Source: Alligator mississippiensis (taxonomy: Eukaryota > Chordata > Crocodylia > Alligatoridae). From it: a stretch of DNA of 64,000 nucleotides. The notes beneath the pieces were generated by a model that was not told the origin of the DNA, did not search any database, and saw only the letters and a program-made list of their open reading frames with translations. This document shows, piece by piece, positions 60,649 to 64,000 of the stretch. Numbering within the stretch: the first letter of the stretch is position 1; each line of letters begins with the position of its first letter. The translations under genes and the position numbers were made by a program. The DNA lies in the NCBI RefSeq assembly GCF_030867095.1, contig NC_081827.1:216321810-216385809 (forward strand), read 5' to 3'.

Positions 60649-62486
60649 CTATACTCAAAAACAGAGCCAACTCCAGACACAGCTTTCCAGATGTGCAGAA
60701 TTTTATCTCCTTTATCCTGAGGATTCTTTCTGAAGTACAGCTTCACTTATCCTGGGAAATCAGTGCCATGTATGCTACTAGGCTGTTGACAATCCTTCCT
60801 TCGCATATTTTTGTTGATGTAAGCTACAGAATTCAGCCCAAAGATGAGGCATAATTGATCACTCAAGAGACAAATGCACAGCCCCTCATATCTATGGCAA
60901 CTCTCTCAGCTACAAACAATAATCATTATTTCTGTGATAATTTATTATTAAAGTTATATCTTAACTAGCACAATGACATACAACTTCACAGTGTTAACCA
61001 AAGTAAAAGATGACATGCTGAGGCTTGATAAAAAAACCTGAGAATTGATAAAAAAATCATGTTTAAAATAAATATCTTGAAAGAAAGAATGAAAGCAAGC
61101 ATACTCCAGGGTTATCAAATTCTAATAGAAGGCTATCTCCTGATAGAATTTGCTGCTCTGCTCCTTTTATCAGGTACCTGTTCAGGGACGGTAAGAGTCA
61201 TGGATGGGAGTGGGGGTAGCTCCTCATGGTTTGCAATCTCTGGACCAGAAAATATGGCAAGGTGAGGCACAGCAAATAATGACAAGACAGCAAAAAATAA
61301 TAGCAAGATATTAATGTCTGCTACTGGTAGCAAATTGTGACTCAGTAATTGATGGAAAACATGAAGGAACTTGTACATGTAAGAGACTGGAGGATTTCTG
61401 TGAGAAGAGTTGGATGCTGAAGGAGAGGCTGAAGAAATACAAGGTGCAGATAAGTGCCTGTTCATGTGAATTATAAATGACAATTTTTAGCTGGAATTAA
61501 GCACAAAAAGATGAGGTAAAAATCTGGCTTTGCTCAATGAGAATTTCACCATTGACTTCAGCGGGACCAAGCTATCACCCAGGATTCTTTAGGATGTGGG
61601 GGGTGATGGGGAAAATGGTATCTCTCATTGTGCCTAAGAGGTAAACTGGGGACCGTGTTCCTCCAAGCAGGTGAACAGTGATAGGATAGTCGGTTTTTAT
61701 ATTTGCTTCCTTTTTTGTTTTTAAACTTGCACGTTTGAGTGTATTTACATGCATACATGCACCTGCACACTTTTTCTGTATGCATTTGTAAGGAACATTA
61801 AGGGATTGTGGGAATAAATTTCTCCAAATATGAACTGATTACACATAATGAATTATTGCAAAGGTTTACTGATGTATATTATCATGATCAGTCACCCAAT
61901 TACTTATTACAGCACAAAGAACCATAGACTTTCCATTACTTTTTCAAACGACATCCATTCCTTTCCAACTAACCCTTCCTGGATTGCCCAGGTGATAGGG
62001 GAGTTGTTCTAACCATTTTTCTCAGAAACTTGGCTGGATAAGAAATCCCCCACCAGGGTTGACCAACAGCATAGGCTGAATCTGGCTGATCATATTAAGA
62101 TTAAATAGCAAAGCATGACAGTATTACAGCATAGCCATGGATTAAAAAAACACTAGATCAAATCATCTGCTAAAAGACAATGACAACTCAACAGTGCAAT
62201 CCTGTTTATTTCTAAAGAGCTTGTCAACTACCTGTTTTTGATTTAGAAAAATGAGCTTACTCTCTCTGGGACAAAGCCAAAGCAATACTAATAAGACATC
62301 TTCTTAGGTTAGCATTCTGGGGAAGAAATTCCTGGAGGACAGCCAAAGATACTGATAGAGAAGCTGGCTGTAAACCTGAGGTTTTCAGTGGTGCAGGTTG
62401 ATACAAGTATGACACTTCATTTGTCTGCAAAACATGTTATCTTCTGTCATTGCTAGAGCTGAGGGCTTGTCTGTATATCACAGGAT
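60649..62486. other. Intergenic sequence
   Basis: No recognised content. Confidence 0.6.
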
Positions 62487-62929
62487 GGTATCTGAGGGCT
62501 TGGCTGTGATATACAGCTGTGATATACAGCTAAGCCCCCAGATACCACCAAATTTGCATTGAAGAGAACACCCGGGATTGCCACCTCACCAATCTCAAAA
62601 AGGCTTTCACCCAACAAGGACATTCGTCCAGAGAGATAGATTGCATGTTTGAAAGAGCCACCCGGATACCACGTGAAGAACTGCTGCAGTACAGAAGAAA
62701 AACCCTCACAAATCACACACCACTGGTTATGACATATCACCCCTCCCTTGAATCTGTATGGAAAATCTTCAAACAATTGCAACCCATACTAGAAAGAGAC
62801 CTTATTCTTAAAAAGATCTTCCCAGAGCCACCCATCCTAGCCTTCAAACAAGCACCGAACCTCGCCAACCTCATCACCAGAAGCAAACTTCCTCCAGCCT
62901 AGAACACACCAAAAGGATCCAGACTGTGC

Positions 62930-63358
62930 CAAGACAAGAAATGCAAAACCTGCCAACACATCTCCACCACCCCCACTATTACTACACCCCACAACAGTGC
63001 CATCAGCATTCCTGGATCTTACAGCTGCACCTCCAGAAGTGTAATATATCTCATCCAATGCACCAAATGCCCTGATGGAAAATACATAGGAGAGACCAAA
63101 CAACAACTGCGCACCAGAATGAACGTACACCGGAAATCTATCAGAGACAGAAATACCCAATTCCCTGTGGGAGCACATTTCTCACAAGAAAACCACTCTC
63201 TCTCCAATCTCTCCGTCCTGATCCTCAAAGGAAACTTACAGAACACTTCCCAGAGACGAACCTATGAGCTCCGCTTCGTCAATCTCCTGGATACTAAAAA
63301 TCATGGACTAAATATAGACATTGGATTTATGACACATTATAACCTGCCTGACAGCTGA
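62930..63358 (+). pseudogene. GIY-YIG endonuclease domain of the Penelope-like element
   Basis: The YLIQC...KYIGET...R core spans 63045-63130: Tyr and the GIY-YIG-equivalent IYL/YIG motifs, followed by the conserved Arg in RTRM and by His in NVHRKSI. A GAHF block (63168-63180) and NHSLSNL follow. In Penelope-like elements this nuclease makes the target nick for reverse transcription. The open stretch is continuous over the nuclease, but the upstream RT is missing, so the copy is dead. It is better preserved than the copy at 17150. Confidence 0.8.
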
Positions 63359-63562
63359 CTCCCCAGGTATCTCTCCACTTTCATCCCCCTTCTCGCTCTT
63401 CTCCACCGCCCCCCCCCCCCCCCAGCCTGTCTCTCACCCATTGACTCCTCAATCTACATTTTCACTGACTACCTGTCTTGTATGCATACCAGCCCAGCCT
63501 GGCTTCTTTACTTTTCATTCCATCCAGGAAGAGCACACACCAACTGCAGAAACTTCCTTAGC

Positions 63563-63588
63563 CTGAGAAAGCATTTTTGAACCCGGAA
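63563..63588 (+). ncRNA. Decayed hammerhead-like motif in the second Penelope tail
   Basis: CTGAGAA, AGCATTTTTGAACCC, GGAA: the same layout and spacing as 17358-17383, with changes in the core (CTGANGA and GAAA) and in stem II. Recognisable only by comparison with the other copy. Confidence 0.35.
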
Positions 63589-63663
63589 GCTCTTGCTTAA
63601 TAATTGATTTCCAACTATTTAAGTTGGTCTAATAAAAGATATCAGATTCACCCGAAGAATCTT

Positions 63664-64000
63664 GTCTACTCTTTCAAAGCCATTCTATCCTTTGAAAATC
63701 ATTTGCAAGGTTTCTTAACTGAAGTTCATAACTTTTACTTCTGGGATTGTAGGTTCAAATCCTACGTGTGACTTATTGGCGAATTTTGGCAACCTCAATC
63801 TGGTTCTCAGTTGGAAAGATGCCTGTATCACCAAACCAATTGGGTTCTGTATTACCAAACCATCAAAGGCCTGCAGTAATACACAGCAGGTGAGGAAGTT
63901 AAATTTTACACTTGGCTCTAATGAAGTTAGCAGTCACATGTGTGACCAGGCAGAAATGGATTTTAGCCCACCTTTGCATTAGTTATATCTTACTGTAAAG
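63664..64000. other. Sequence after the Penelope element
   Basis: No gene recognised. GTAGGTTCAAATCCTAC (about 63750-63766) looks like a tRNA T-arm, but the rest of a tRNA is missing. Confidence 0.6.

Larger units (their letters stand above)
62487..63663 (+). mobile_element. Penelope-like element, 5'-truncated, with GIY-YIG endonuclease
   Basis: After a 62487-62546 inverted repeat, frames encode the end of the reverse transcriptase and the linker (TNLKKAFTQQGHSSREIDCM...TYHPSLE...LQPILERD, 62560-62900), then KCKTCQHI (62940-62965), a Cys-rich motif. The GIY-YIG nuclease follows: IYLIQCTKCPDGKYIGETKQ, then LRTRMNVHRKSI (63045-63145). It ends ...NIDIGFMTHYNLPDS at a stop near 63356-63358. The 3' tail has a decayed hammerhead-like motif at 63563-63588 and ends near 63663. 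A stop at 62900-62902 breaks the frame between RT end and nuclease. Confidence 0.85.

Noticed and set aside
63740..63780. tRNA-like T-arm GTAGGTTCAAATCCTAC
   Set aside because: Perfect 5-bp stem and 7-nt loop, but no matching acceptor strand, D-arm or anticodon arm could be found upstream.

Overview
This is vertebrate nuclear DNA, most likely from a crocodilian or other non-avian sauropsid. The evidence is a spliced animal gene with long AT-rich introns, CR1 LINEs that still carry long open reading frames and end in TCTATGAA-type 3' tails, a Penelope-like retroelement, an endogenous retrovirus remnant and many hAT-like MITEs. The species call is inference. I see no bacterial genes, operons or CRISPR arrays.

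The only host gene I can support is the 3' half of a voltage-gated sodium channel alpha subunit on the + strand, in seven exons: 588-710, 14467-14748, 26759-26812, 28146-28283, 38354-38458, 38879-39149 and 40946-42129. They join in frame to 718 residues plus a stop. They run from domain III S3/S4, through the domain III pore and S6, the IFM inactivation linker and all of domain IV, to the C-terminal tail with IQ and PPSY motifs. Several diagnostic residues point to SCN9A (Nav1.7), but the extreme C-terminus is closer to SCN2A/SCN3A. A 3' UTR of about 3 kb follows, with AATAAA at 45134. The 10.07-kb intron 28284-38353 has AT-AC rather than GT-AG ends.

The introns hold layered mobile elements. 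At 16.88-23.49 kb an old + strand CR1 was split first by a Penelope-like 3' fragment and then by a - strand CR1. At 24361-24686 there is a long inverted repeat whose two arms each carry a hammerhead-ribozyme-like CTGATGA/GAAA pair. The AT-AC intron contains a non-LTR RT relic, a CR1 3' end, a likely retroviral LTR, an intact 936-codon CR1 ORF2, a broken retroviral protease, CR1 endonuclease debris and two hAT-like elements.

Downstream of the channel gene (about 45.2-64 kb) I find no convincing host exon. It contains several copies of one MITE family with large hairpins, two more hAT-like elements, a local 97-bp duplication and a second Penelope-like copy (62.49-63.66 kb) that still shows its GIY-YIG endonuclease region.
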